Shown here: piece after piece, positions 25,845-34,300 of the stretch
Layout: the number at the start of each line of letters is the position of its first letter
Numbering within the stretch: the first letter of the stretch is position 1
Assembly: GCF_011758805.1 (NCBI RefSeq)
Contig: NZ_JAANOW010000004.1
Coordinates: 372,001 to 436,000 of the forward strand
From: Mycolicibacterium fluoranthenivorans
Lineage (GTDB): Bacteria; Actinomycetota; Actinomycetes; Mycobacteriales; Mycobacteriaceae
DNA length: 64,000 bases
Direction of reading: 5' to 3'
Notes under the pieces: model-generated
Database searches by the model: none
What the model saw: only the letters and a program-made list of their open reading frames with translations
What the model was told of the DNA's origin: nothing
Translations under genes and position numbers: made by a program

Positions 25845-27839
25845 CTATTCGCCGGAGCTCGAACTTGCCGAGCCGGCATTGGCCCCGGCGTTCGGCGATG
25901 ATTGCTGACCCGAGGCGCCGGCGGCACCCGCCGTAGACGCGCTGGTGGTGGCGTCCTGCTTGGTCGACGGGGTGGCCTTCACGGTGCCGGTCTTCGTGGT
26001 GCCGGTTGCCGACGCGGTCTCGCCCTCGTCCTTCTTGGTGGCCTCGGTCTTGGTCGCCTCGGTCTTGGTCGTCGACGCGGCGGCAGCCTTCTCAGCGACG
26101 GGTGCGGTCGTCGCTGTGGTCTGCTCAGTCGGGGGCTCCACGGTTTCGGTGTCCTTGGTAGCGGGCTCTTTTGTGGAGGTCTCCGTTGCCGTGGTCGCCT
26201 TCACCTCGGTGGTGGCGTCGGGGATTTCCTTGGTGTCAAAATCTTTCGTGGTGTCCGCGGTGATCCCGGTGGCACTCTTGGCAGCCTCCCCGGTGACCGC
26301 GACTTCGCTGACTTTGTCCAGATCCGCTGCGGTGGTTCCGGATTGCTGATCCTTCGGGACCGTGGCGGTGCCCACCTCGGCGGCGGTGGTCGCGAGTCGG
26401 GCGGCTGCAGTATTCAACGACCTGGCTCCAGCCAGTGACGTGGGGGCCTGCAGTGTGTCGTTGCGGTTGAAGACGTCCTGGATGCGGTCCACCACGGCGT
26501 GCACCGTGTTGCAGATAGCCGTGGCGATGCGCTTCGTGACATCGACGATGCCGTTGACCACGGCCCCCGTGACCTTGGCAATCGCCTTGACGACCCACAC
26601 CGTGGCGTCCACCAGAGCGTTCACGACACGGACCGTCGCGTTGGCGATGCCCTTGATCACCACGCCGGTGATCTTGGCCAGGTTCACGATGGCGTTCCGG
26701 ATGAAGTCGACGATCGGATTGCCGTTCTGGGACGCGATGAAGTCCTTGATGACCTCGACGGCGAGCTTCGGCGTCCAGTCCGTTTCCCAGATGCCGTAGT
26801 TGTCTTGCTCGTTACTCGACCCGGTGTCCAGGTCGCGGGCTGTATAGATGAAGATCGGCCCGGTGCCGTCCACCTTGCCCCAGTTGTTGAGGAAATCCTT
26901 GATGAAATCGGCTTGCTGTTCCTGCGAAATCTCGCCTGGGACAGTGGGTAAGCCGTACTCAGTCGCCCAGACCTTCAGAGCTCCGTCGCCGTACTGTTCC
27001 ATCAGCTGCCGCATCTGCTCGAGCTGAGCTAGCGGGGTGAGGGCATTGCCCTCCTGGTCGGAGAACCTGATGTCGGGCTTGTAGGGATGAAAGCTGAGCG
27101 CGTCGAAGTAACCGTGGGCGCCGGCCGCATACATCCCGTCGAGGAAATCGACCGGATTCATGGTCCGGGTAGTGCCATCGGGGGAAGTCAGGGTGAACCC
27201 GAAACCCAGCACCCCACCGATCACGGTGATGTCCTGATCGACTCCTTTGATCCGGGTGTACGCCTCCTTCAACAATGAGGTGTAATTCGCCGGACTCACC
27301 GGGTCCAAGAAGAACTTCGCGTTCGGTTCGTTCCACACCTCGTAGTCCGCGACCCGGCCCTCGAAATGGGCAGCCACCTCTGCCGTGAAGTTGCCGAAGG
27401 TCGTCACATCGGTGGGCATACCGGACCCGAGTCGGTCGCCCGCCCAGGTGGGCGTCTCGTGCAGCACGCCGAGCACACCCATACCGCGTTTCAGAGCTTG
27501 ATCGACGATGTAGTCGTAGTTGGTGAGCCCCCAGTTGTAGCCGCCGCCTTGCCGGGGTTGAAGGGTTGCCCAGGACACCCCGATACGCACGTTCTTGATG
27601 CCGATCGACTGCATCATGTCCAGCTGCTTTGCGATGGCGGCCTCATCGCCCAACCGAGCCAGGTTCGAGTCGGCCAGCCCGACGGTGGTGGGCGAGTCGT
27701 CGATCGCACCCATGAGAGCGACCTGATGTGCGGCAGCGATCTGCCGGTCGGGTGTGCCGCCCAGGACGACCAGTCCCATCACCGCGACAACCCCGAGAAC
27801 CATCCGATGCCAGAACATTCCGGCTATGCCTGCCCGCAT
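25845..27839 (-). CDS. exported glycoside hydrolase, GH39/GH5-like, with helical and Thr/Ala-rich tail
   Basis: 664 residues. Signal or anchor segment (MVLGVVAVMGLVVLGG), then a clan-A hydrolase domain to about residue 365. Acid/base E171 in EVWNEPNA and nucleophile E294 in ATEYGLP. It is clearly paralogous to 9689-11227 (shared EVA.....YE(I/V)WNEPN, FDALS(Y/F)HPY). Beyond the domain lies a region of Val/Ala/Ile-rich repeats (VIKGIANATVRVVNALVDA, then WVVKAIAKVTGAVVNGIVD), predicted helical or membrane-seeking. A ~180-residue low-complexity tail of Thr/Ala/Glu/Lys follows. Likely a surface-anchored polysaccharide hydrolase. Confidence 0.8.
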   Translation of the reverse strand: MRAGIAGMFWHRMVLGVVAVMGLVVLGGTPDRQIAAAHQVALMGAIDDSPTTVGLADSNLARLGDEAAIAKQLDMMQSIGIKNVRIGVSWATLQPRQGGGYNWGLTNYDYIVDQALKRGMGVLGVLHETPTWAGDRLGSGMPTDVTTFGNFTAEVAAHFEGRVADYEVWNEPNAKFFLDPVSPANYTSLLKEAYTRIKGVDQDITVIGGVLGFGFTLTSPDGTTRTMNPVDFLDGMYAAGAHGYFDALSFHPYKPDIRFSDQEGNALTPLAQLEQMRQLMEQYGDGALKVWATEYGLPTVPGEISQEQQADFIKDFLNNWGKVDGTGPIFIYTARDLDTGSSNEQDNYGIWETDWTPKLAVEVIKDFIASQNGNPIVDFIRNAIVNLAKITGVVIKGIANATVRVVNALVDATVWVVKAIAKVTGAVVNGIVDVTKRIATAICNTVHAVVDRIQDVFNRNDTLQAPTSLAGARSLNTAAARLATTAAEVGTATVPKDQQSGTTAADLDKVSEVAVTGEAAKSATGITADTTKDFDTKEIPDATTEVKATTATETSTKEPATKDTETVEPPTEQTTATTAPVAEKAAAASTTKTEATKTEATKKDEGETASATGTTKTGTVKATPSTKQDATTSASTAGAAGASGQQSSPNAGANAGSASSSSGE

Positions 27840-27964
27840 GATCGCTCCCCTCCGCGAGGTGGAGGTCGCACCGGTTCTGACGCGGCCGTGAAGAACATTA
27901 GCGTTTTCTGTGAGAGGTGTCTGGAGGATGACAAACCGAGTTCGTCAAGCTGCGAGAGGTCCTG

Positions 27965-28450
27965 TCAGGCGGCCGGCGGGTAGTGGCCGGGCGCCATGCG
28001 TGCGGATACCCCGAAGCGGTTCCAGGCGTTGATGGTGGTGATGGCGGCGATCAGGTAGGCCATCTCGGTTTGGTCGAATTGCGCTGATGCCCTTGCAAAC
28101 ACGTCATCGTCGACGAACCCGTTCGTGATGACGGTGATCGCCTCGGTCAACTCGATGGCGGCGACCTCCCTGGCCGTGTAGAAGTGCCGCGACTCATCCC
28201 ACGCGTCGAGTTGGATGATCCGCTCTGCGGACTCGCCCGCCGCCAGGGCCTCCTTGCTGTGCATGTCCAAGCAGAAGGCGCAGTGGTTGAGCTGGGATGA
28301 GCGGATCTTGATCAGGTTGAGCAGGGTTGGGTCCAGCGTTCGATTCGCGGCGGTGTCCAGCCGGATCATCGCCTTGTAGACGTCAGGGGCCAGTTCCGCC
28401 CAGTCCAGCCGGCTCGGATGTTCGGGAAGTCGTGCGTCATGTGTCGTCAT
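27965..28450 (-). CDS. carboxymuconolactone decarboxylase/AhpD-like protein
   Basis: 161 residues from the ATG at 28450. The AhpD core motif CAFCLDMHSKEAL has the redox CxxC plus His. Upstream is LLNLIKIRSSQLNH, a standard companion helix. Such proteins are trimeric all-helical enzymes with peroxidase or disulphide reductase activity, or sense redox stress. A longer frame to 28567 exists, but the ATG at 28450 opens the domain directly. It is the last chromosomal gene before the tRNA-associated island. Confidence 0.85.
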   Translation of the reverse strand: MTTHDARLPEHPSRLDWAELAPDVYKAMIRLDTAANRTLDPTLLNLIKIRSSQLNHCAFCLDMHSKEALAAGESAERIIQLDAWDESRHFYTAREVAAIELTEAITVITNGFVDDDVFARASAQFDQTEMAYLIAAITTINAWNRFGVSARMAPGHYPPAA

Positions 28451-28599
28451 GCCTTCGACGCTACGAGCGGGTGGCCCATCTTTCTGGGCCATTTGCACAT
28501 CGATACCGTGGGCCACTTTGGGTGGAGTCAGGGCTTGTCCGCGCCGGATCCTGCGCTCGAGGACCATTTGGCGCAGAGGTTCTGGCCAGGCCTTCGCGG

Positions 28600-28673
28600 T
28601 GCCCCCAGTCGGACTCGAACCGACACTTGGCGGATTTTAAGTCCGCTGCCTCTGCCAATTGGGCTATGGGGGC
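28600..28673 (-). tRNA. tRNA-Leu (anticodon UAA)
   Basis: 74 nt on the minus strand. A 7-bp acceptor stem (gccccca / tgggggc), D arm with TTGGCAGA, a 5-bp anticodon stem gcgga/tccgc closing a cttaaaa loop, and a T arm gtcgg-ttcgagt-ccgac all pair. The anticodon is TAA (reads UUA), and the discriminator base is A, as expected for leucine. CCA is not encoded. The variable arm is only about 5 nt, unlike the long arm of most bacterial leucine tRNAs, so the amino acid call rests on anticodon and A73. It is the integration site of the island. Confidence 0.85.
28633..28673. repeat. island attachment site, tRNA-proximal copy (att repeat 1)
   Basis: 41 bp identical to 42735-42775, running from the anticodon loop to the 5' end of the tRNA-Leu gene. 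Perfect direct repeats at a tRNA flanking an integrase-bearing segment are the usual footprint of tyrosine-recombinase integration. The segment between the copies lies on the 5' side of the tRNA, so the 5' half of the present tRNA gene and its upstream region may derive from the incoming element. Confidence 0.93.
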
Positions 28674-28693
28674 GTTGCAGCTCAGAGGATAGT

Positions 28694-29671
28694 TCAGGCC
28701 GTCTGAGCCCCGCTCTGACGTCCTGAGTACCGCAGTGATACCGCAGTGCTGTCGATGGCCTTGCCCAAAGCGTCGGCCACACCGGTCAGATCGTCGTTGA
28801 GAAGGTGCCCACAACGGTCGAGCGTCATGGCCGCCGTTGCATGCCCCAGGAGTCTCTGCACGACCTTGACGTTAGCGCCTGCACTGATCGCCAGTGACGC
28901 CGTGGTGTGTCTCAGGCCGTGAGGTACCAGCCCTTCGATGCCGACGTCTTCACACGCGTTGTCGAGTGCCCAGCGGTATTCGCCGAGTGGAAGGAACCCG
29001 CCCTTGCGGCTGGGGAAGACCAGCGCGTTCGGGTCGGCGGGCAGCTCAGCCTTGAGTTTCTTCCAGACAGGTTCGGGCACTGGCACGTGGCGATCCCGCT
29101 TCGTCTTGGTCGTCGACTCCACGATGCCCTTGCCGGTGACCGCGGTTGCGGACGAGCGCACTGTCAGCACCCGATACCCCACATGCCGACGTCTCAACGC
29201 AACGGCTCTGCCGAATCTCAGCCCGCAGTACCCCAGGACCAGCGTCAGCGTCTCGAACCGATCAGCAGCCTTGGCCAGCATCAGCAGTTCGGCGTGACTC
29301 AGGTAGCGCCGCTCACGCTCAGCTTGCTCGGGAAGATCCTCGTCCCGCTTGATCTCGAACGCGACGTTCTTCGCCACCTTGCCAGTCCGTTGGGCGTACT
29401 TGAGGACAGCACCTACCAGCTGATGCACTTGGGTGATTCGACTTGCCGATAACCCAGCTCCACGTTGCCCACCATCGACCGACAGCGACCCCAGCCACGT
29501 CGAATAGGACTCGTAGTCAAGCCTTTTCATCTGAATACTCTCCCACTTCGGCAGCACCACAGTGTCGAGCAACGAGCGATATCCGGCAACGGTCTTCGGC
29601 TTACGGTGCTGTTTGGTGGCGAACGGCCACCGGCCCGAGCGTCTCCGCGCTTTTCCGCGGATCGACATACT
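28694..29671 (-). pseudogene. tyrosine recombinase (phage-type integrase), 5'-truncated and with altered catalytic Tyr
   Basis: The frame yields 324 residues. The core-binding domain (PKTVAGYRSLLDTVVLPKW) and catalytic domain are recognisable. Seen are Arg I in GYCGLRFGRAVAL, the HGLRHTTAS box, and LLGHATAAMTLDRCGHL. In this last motif the catalytic tyrosine of the usual DRYGHL is a cysteine (TGT at 28811-28813), one base away from TAT. The frame's first ATG lies 4 bp from the IS3 left end at 29672, and the usual N-terminal arm-binding domain is missing. The enzyme is therefore probably inactive. Confidence 0.85.
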
Positions 29672-29696
29672 GGGTCTGCTGCACGATCAGGTGACA
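29672..29696. repeat. IS3-family left inverted repeat
   Basis: 25 bp matching the reverse complement of 30913-30937 at 23 positions; the two mismatches are adjacent, in the middle. Confidence 0.85.
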
Positions 29697-29740
29697 CCGA
29701 GCTCGCTTGCCCAGGCTGGGCGGGCTGAGAGGATGTCACT

Positions 29741-30049
29741 ATGGCACGCCCGTATCCCCAGGAGTTCCGCGACGATGTCGTGCGGGTCGCCCGCAATCGT
29801 GAGAACGGGGTGACACTCGAGCAGATCGCCGCCGATTTCGGGGTTTATCCGGTCACACTGTCGAACTGGATGCGCCAGGCTGACGTCGATGAGGGCGCCA
29901 AGCCGGGCACGACGACGAGCGAGTCTTTAGAGTTACGGGAGGCCCGCCGGCGGATCAAGCTGCTTGAGTAGGAAAACGAAGTGCTGCGCCGAGCCGCGGC
30001 ATATTTGTCGCGGTCCAATCTGCCGGGAAGAGGCTTTACCCGCTCGTGA
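29741..30049 (+). pseudogene. IS3-family OrfA with premature amber codon
   Basis: The frame starts MARPYPQEFRDDVVRVA and contains the HTH GVTLEQIAADFGVYPVTLSNW. After ARRRIKLLE a TAG at 29969-29971 stops it. In-frame continuation reads ENEVLRRAAAYLSRSNLPG and ends at a TGA at 30047-30049, which overlaps the OrfB GTG. Relatives have Gln at the stop position (KLLEQENEVLRRAAAYL), so TAG arose from CAG by one change. The full frame would be 102 codons. OrfAB fusion by frameshifting should be blocked. Confidence 0.82.
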
Positions 30050-30906
30050 AAGAGCTCGCCGCCAACGGGATTCCCGTTGCGGTGACGTGCCGGGTCCTCA
30101 AGCTCGCCCGCCAGCCCTACTACCGCTGGCTGGCCGAACCAGTAACCGAGGCCGAATATGTTGCCGCACATCGGGCCAACGCGTTGTTCGACGCCCACGC
30201 CGACGACCCGGAGTTCGGCTACCGCTTCCTTGTCGAAGAGGCCCGCGACGTCGGGCATCCAATGGCCGAGCGCACGGCCTGGCGGATCTGCGCCGACAAC
30301 GGCTGGTGGAGTGCGTTTGGTAAACGCAGGCGCGGCAAGAACGGCAAGGTCGGCCCGCCGGTCCACGATGATCTGGTCGGCCGCCGTTTCACCGCTGATG
30401 CGCCAAATCGGCTGTGGCTGGCAGATATTACGGAGCACCGCACGAGCGAGGGCAAGCTCTATCTCTGCGCGATCAAGGACGCATTCTCCAACCGGATCGT
30501 CGGCTACTCCATCGACTCGCGGATGAAATCACGACTGGCCACCCAAGCCTTGGCCAGCGCGGTCGCCCGCCGCGGTGATGTCGCCGGCTGCATCGTCCAC
30601 ACCGACAGGGGCAGTCAATTTCGAAGCCGACGCTTCGTCCACGCGCTGGGCCGCCACGACATGGCTGGATCCATGGGACGCGTCGGGGCAGCCGGCGACA
30701 ACGCCGCCATGGAGAGCTTCTTCAGCCTCCTACAAAAGAACGTCCCGAACCGCCGCCGCTACGACACCCGCGAACAGCTCCACATCGCCATCGTCACCTG
30801 GATCGAACGCACCTACCACCGCCGCCGACGCCAGCTCGCCCTCGGCCGGTTGACCCCGATCGAATACGAAGCAATCATGACCACACCGGCCAGCCAGGCC
30901 GCGTGA
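30046..30906 (+). CDS. IS3-family transposase OrfB (DDE integrase core)
   Basis: 286 residues from GTG at 30046. HTH_21-type segment (GYRFLVEEARDVGHPMAERTAWRI) and an rve core with catalytic acids in WLADITEH, HTDRGSQF and NAAMESFFS. The D-D-35-E pattern is present and the frame is intact. Its GTG overlaps the OrfA TGA (GTGA), the usual coupling. Transposition probably needs OrfA, which is interrupted here. Confidence 0.92.
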   Translation: MKELAANGIPVAVTCRVLKLARQPYYRWLAEPVTEAEYVAAHRANALFDAHADDPEFGYRFLVEEARDVGHPMAERTAWRICADNGWWSAFGKRRRGKNGKVGPPVHDDLVGRRFTADAPNRLWLADITEHRTSEGKLYLCAIKDAFSNRIVGYSIDSRMKSRLATQALASAVARRGDVAGCIVHTDRGSQFRSRRFVHALGRHDMAGSMGRVGAAGDNAAMESFFSLLQKNVPNRRRYDTREQLHIAIVTWIERTYHRRRRQLALGRLTPIEYEAIMTTPASQAA

Positions 30907-30912
30907 GTAAAC

Positions 30913-30937
30913 TGTCACCTATTCGTGCAGCAGACCC
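30913..30937. repeat. IS3-family right inverted repeat
   Basis: Right end of the element, mirror of 29672-29696. It begins 7 bp after the transposase stop. Confidence 0.85.
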
Positions 30938-31371
30938 TTCCGCATCACTGCACCCAAGGATGGCTGGCCGCTCACGGGATATGTAGTACCTCAAGAGGAC
31001 CAGACGATCGGCCCATCTCAGCGCTGGGGTCTTCTTGCGCCGGGATTCTGCGTGATTGCGCATCCGTAGCCGTTTAGGCCGAACCGCGAGAAGGCGGTGG
31101 GACTCGAGTACGCAGGCAGGACCAGAACGCGCGCGTCATACTCGGACTACTTGTCTGCCCGCTCTGAAAAGATGTTCGCGTGGGGTTCGTAGCTGGATCG
31201 ACCGAACTGGATGTAACAGGGGTCACCCTCAAAGACCTATCCAACATGGGCAGTCCTCATTTCCGATGTCCGCTACCAATGGATCGTGACGGACATTCGC
31301 TAGGATGGCTTGAAGCGTGGGACGAATAACCGTGGGCTCCAAGAAGATGAACGCGCCTCGGAGGGCGAGCA
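30938..31371. other. 434-bp upstream region of the giant STAND gene
   Basis: No supported gene. A TAGGAT stretch at 31301-31306 could be a -10 hexamer for the giant gene, followed by a 65-nt leader and a GGAGG ribosome site 7 nt before the ATG at 31372. No good -35 was identified. The left part may be remains of whatever adjoined the integrase before the IS insertion. Confidence 0.4.
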
Positions 31372-34300
31372 ATGCAAGGCGAGTCGACGAACGAACAAGG
31401 CTCTGCCAGCCCTTATTCGACGGGCGGAGGCGGTACGCGCCTCGAACACCGGTTGGGTGCTCTCTATCTCGTGCGCTTGCTCACAGGCGGTACCGTCTCC
31501 GAGTTGGCCGAGCGTGCACCAGGTCGCGTTGCTTTTCAGCAGTCACCGATCACGGGCATCGACGACCTGGTTCTTACGGCAGCAGCCGCCGACGGTGTAA
31601 CCACAGTTCGATTGGACGTGGCGGTGCGCCGTTCACCGAAATTCGTCAGAAGCGACGAAAAGACGAGCGCGCTAGTCCTTGCTCTTGTTCGGGAAGAACT
31701 CGCAATTGAACGAGACTCAGGCTCGCTGACTCAGCGCCGATTGGCCGTTGCTGTCTCCGGCCACCCAACTCACGCGCGAGAGATCGCCGAACTATCCGGC
31801 CTCGCTCGCGGTCAGTCCACCGCGGAGCGATTCTTCGACCTAGTAACCACGCCTGGCAAGTTCGCGTCTCGCCCTCGGCTTATGCAGCTTCGAGACATGG
31901 TCGCCGCAGCGCTGTCAAAGATCGGCGATTCCGATGCCGGGTCTGCGGAGCATCGGTGCTGGAGTCTTCTGACCAGACTCTGGATCATCGAAACTGATCT
32001 AGAAATGGGCCACGAGGGCCATTGGACAGCTCTTATCGATGACCTCAAGCCCGTGACACCTGGCCATTCACAAGAGGGAGCGGTCGCACTTCGCGACCGC
32101 TTGGACCAGCTATCTGCCGAGTGGGCACGCGTATCGGGGGCGGTCGACGTAGCGACGCTGCGCAAGCGGCTTCACGGCGAGATCATTTCAGATGCACATT
32201 TGCCGCCGGCAGGGTGGACACGACTCCTTCGATTAAATGAAGAAGCCCGATCGGTAGTTGGACGCACGCTGGCAGGACTGGGTTCGGCTGCGGCACTCAC
32301 GCTTCCGCGTAAGTCCGTACGCGACGGGCTCAGCAATGCGCTGGCGTTGCCCGGTGACATCCTTGTCAAAGGCGACTCAGGCGTCGGCAAGAGCGCAATC
32401 GTGATGGACGCGATCGAACCCGCAGTGCTCGGGGATAATCGTCAAGCGCTTGCAATCAACCTTCGGCACTTGCCAGACACTCCGCTCGAGCTGCTGGACA
32501 TGCTGATAAGCCCCGTCGAAGAGCTGTTCTCTGAGCTCACGGCCCCAGACTGCCTGCTCGTAATCGATGGTGCGGAGGCCGCAGCGGAACGCCACGGCCA
32601 GATGTTCTCCCATGTGCTTCGTTACGCGCGATCGGCTGGTCTGCGGGTAGTGGCTATTTCCGCGACGGAAGGCTCTGGCGCGGTTACCGAGCTGATGAAA
32701 TCCGGCGCCAACGTTCCACGCGAGTACGTCGTGCCGGGGCTCGACGACGAGGACATAGCAACGGCAGGAGTCCACCTCCCTGCGTTACAACGGCTGATCG
32801 ATAACCCGCGGGCCCGCGAGTTGCTCCGTCGGCCCATCGTCGTCGAACTTCTTAGTCGCGCGGGAGACCCCGGGCTACCCCTCACCGACTCTGAAGCGCT
32901 CGGCCACATCTGGGAGCGCCTTGTGAGAAACGGGGGACGGCAGGACGCTGGAGCGCCGGACGCACGGGAACGAGTCATGCTGCAACTCGCAGCTGATGCA
33001 GTCCATAAACGCGACACTGACGCCCTCCTCAGCCGCCTCGACGATGCTGCAGTGGACGATCTTAGGAAAAGTGGCGTGCTGCTACCTGCTAGTCGGATGC
33101 CATGGGACCGCGTACCTCAGTTCAAGCACGACCTCCTTCGCGCCTACTCCGTCGCGCGTTACCTTCTTAGCGAACGGGATCCAGCCAAAGCGCTAGAAGT
33201 CGTCGGGGCCCCTCGCTGGACGCTGCCATCGGCCCGCCTCGCGAGTGAAATCCTGTTGTCGGCGCCAGACGAACCGTCACACCCGGTCCCGGGGCGGTTT
33301 GCTCTGCTCCAGAAAGGCTTCGACGCCATCGCCGCGGCCGGCAATGGTGAGCGCTGGCGCGATGTTCCGAGCGAGGCACTGCTCGCTGTCCGAGACGTGG
33401 ACAACCTGCTGAAGGACGCGTGGTCAGGTCTCGTGGACCACGATGCGGTCGGGCTCGCTAGGCTCGTTCGCGTTCTGAAGGGACGCCACAAAGCGGGCGT
33501 CGTACTTGACCCAATCATCGCCGAGCCAGTTATCGCTCGATTGCTCGCAGAAGAAGTGCCGCGCGGTCTCACTAGTCAGGTCGATGCGCTTGTCAGCGAC
33601 TGGCTTGGGGCGCTCGTCCTGAGTAATGCTCCTGAGGGACACGCGACACGCGTAGCCCTGCGTGAGGCAATCCTTCAGCGATGCGCGGAGAAGGAGCGCC
33701 TTGCGGATGCCAAGGAAGCTGCGCGGCAATCAGGGTTAGCGGCACGAAGCCCTGAACAAGTTGGAGCCGACGAAGAACGCGAGAATGCTGTGCCGCCGAA
33801 AGTACCACTCGGACGCCGGCGCAAGCGGAGACTGCATACGACGAGACATCGCGCATACCTTTGGATCAGCGACGCGCAGATTGAGCACCTCGCGCTTCTC
33901 GGTGCCGACCTGGGCGCCGACGGTGAGGCTGCGTTGCGGCAACTCGCAGAGGACGATCCGGCATCTCTAGACCATGCGGTCGAAGCGGTCTTCGCCGGAA
34001 ATAGCCTCGCAGCCTACGATCCGCAATTGCTCATTGATCTTGCAGCCGCCTACTACATCGAGGAAGACGAGGAGGAAGACGAAGTAGGCATCGGATGGTC
34101 CGGAGATATGTTCGACGACGGAATCCGCGACCACCGTTTTTTGGGCGGCCCGCTTTTTTCATTCACGTGTGGACCGTTCTTGGCAATATTTCAGAGTGAC
34201 TATCGCCGCGGGGTCAAATTCCTCAACCGAATGTTGGATCACGCAGCTCAATGTCGCGTCCGTCGCAGTTCCAACGTCTACTACGGATGTCCCGGTGCCG

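Larger units (their letters stand above)
29672..30937 (+). mobile_element. IS3-family insertion sequence
   Basis: 1266 bp bounded by 25-bp inverted repeats with two mismatches (29672-29696 and 30913-30937; core gggtctgctgcacga..aggtgaca). It encodes the usual two frames, OrfA (HTH) and OrfB (DDE). No target-site duplication is visible: the flanks read act on the left and ttc on the right. This suggests a deletion next to the element, in line with the truncated integrase at its left side. Confidence 0.9.

Noticed and set aside
31056..31289. 77-codon frame upstream of the giant STAND gene
   Set aside because: No ribosome site, domain or signal; Arg/Thr-rich composition resembles random sequence.
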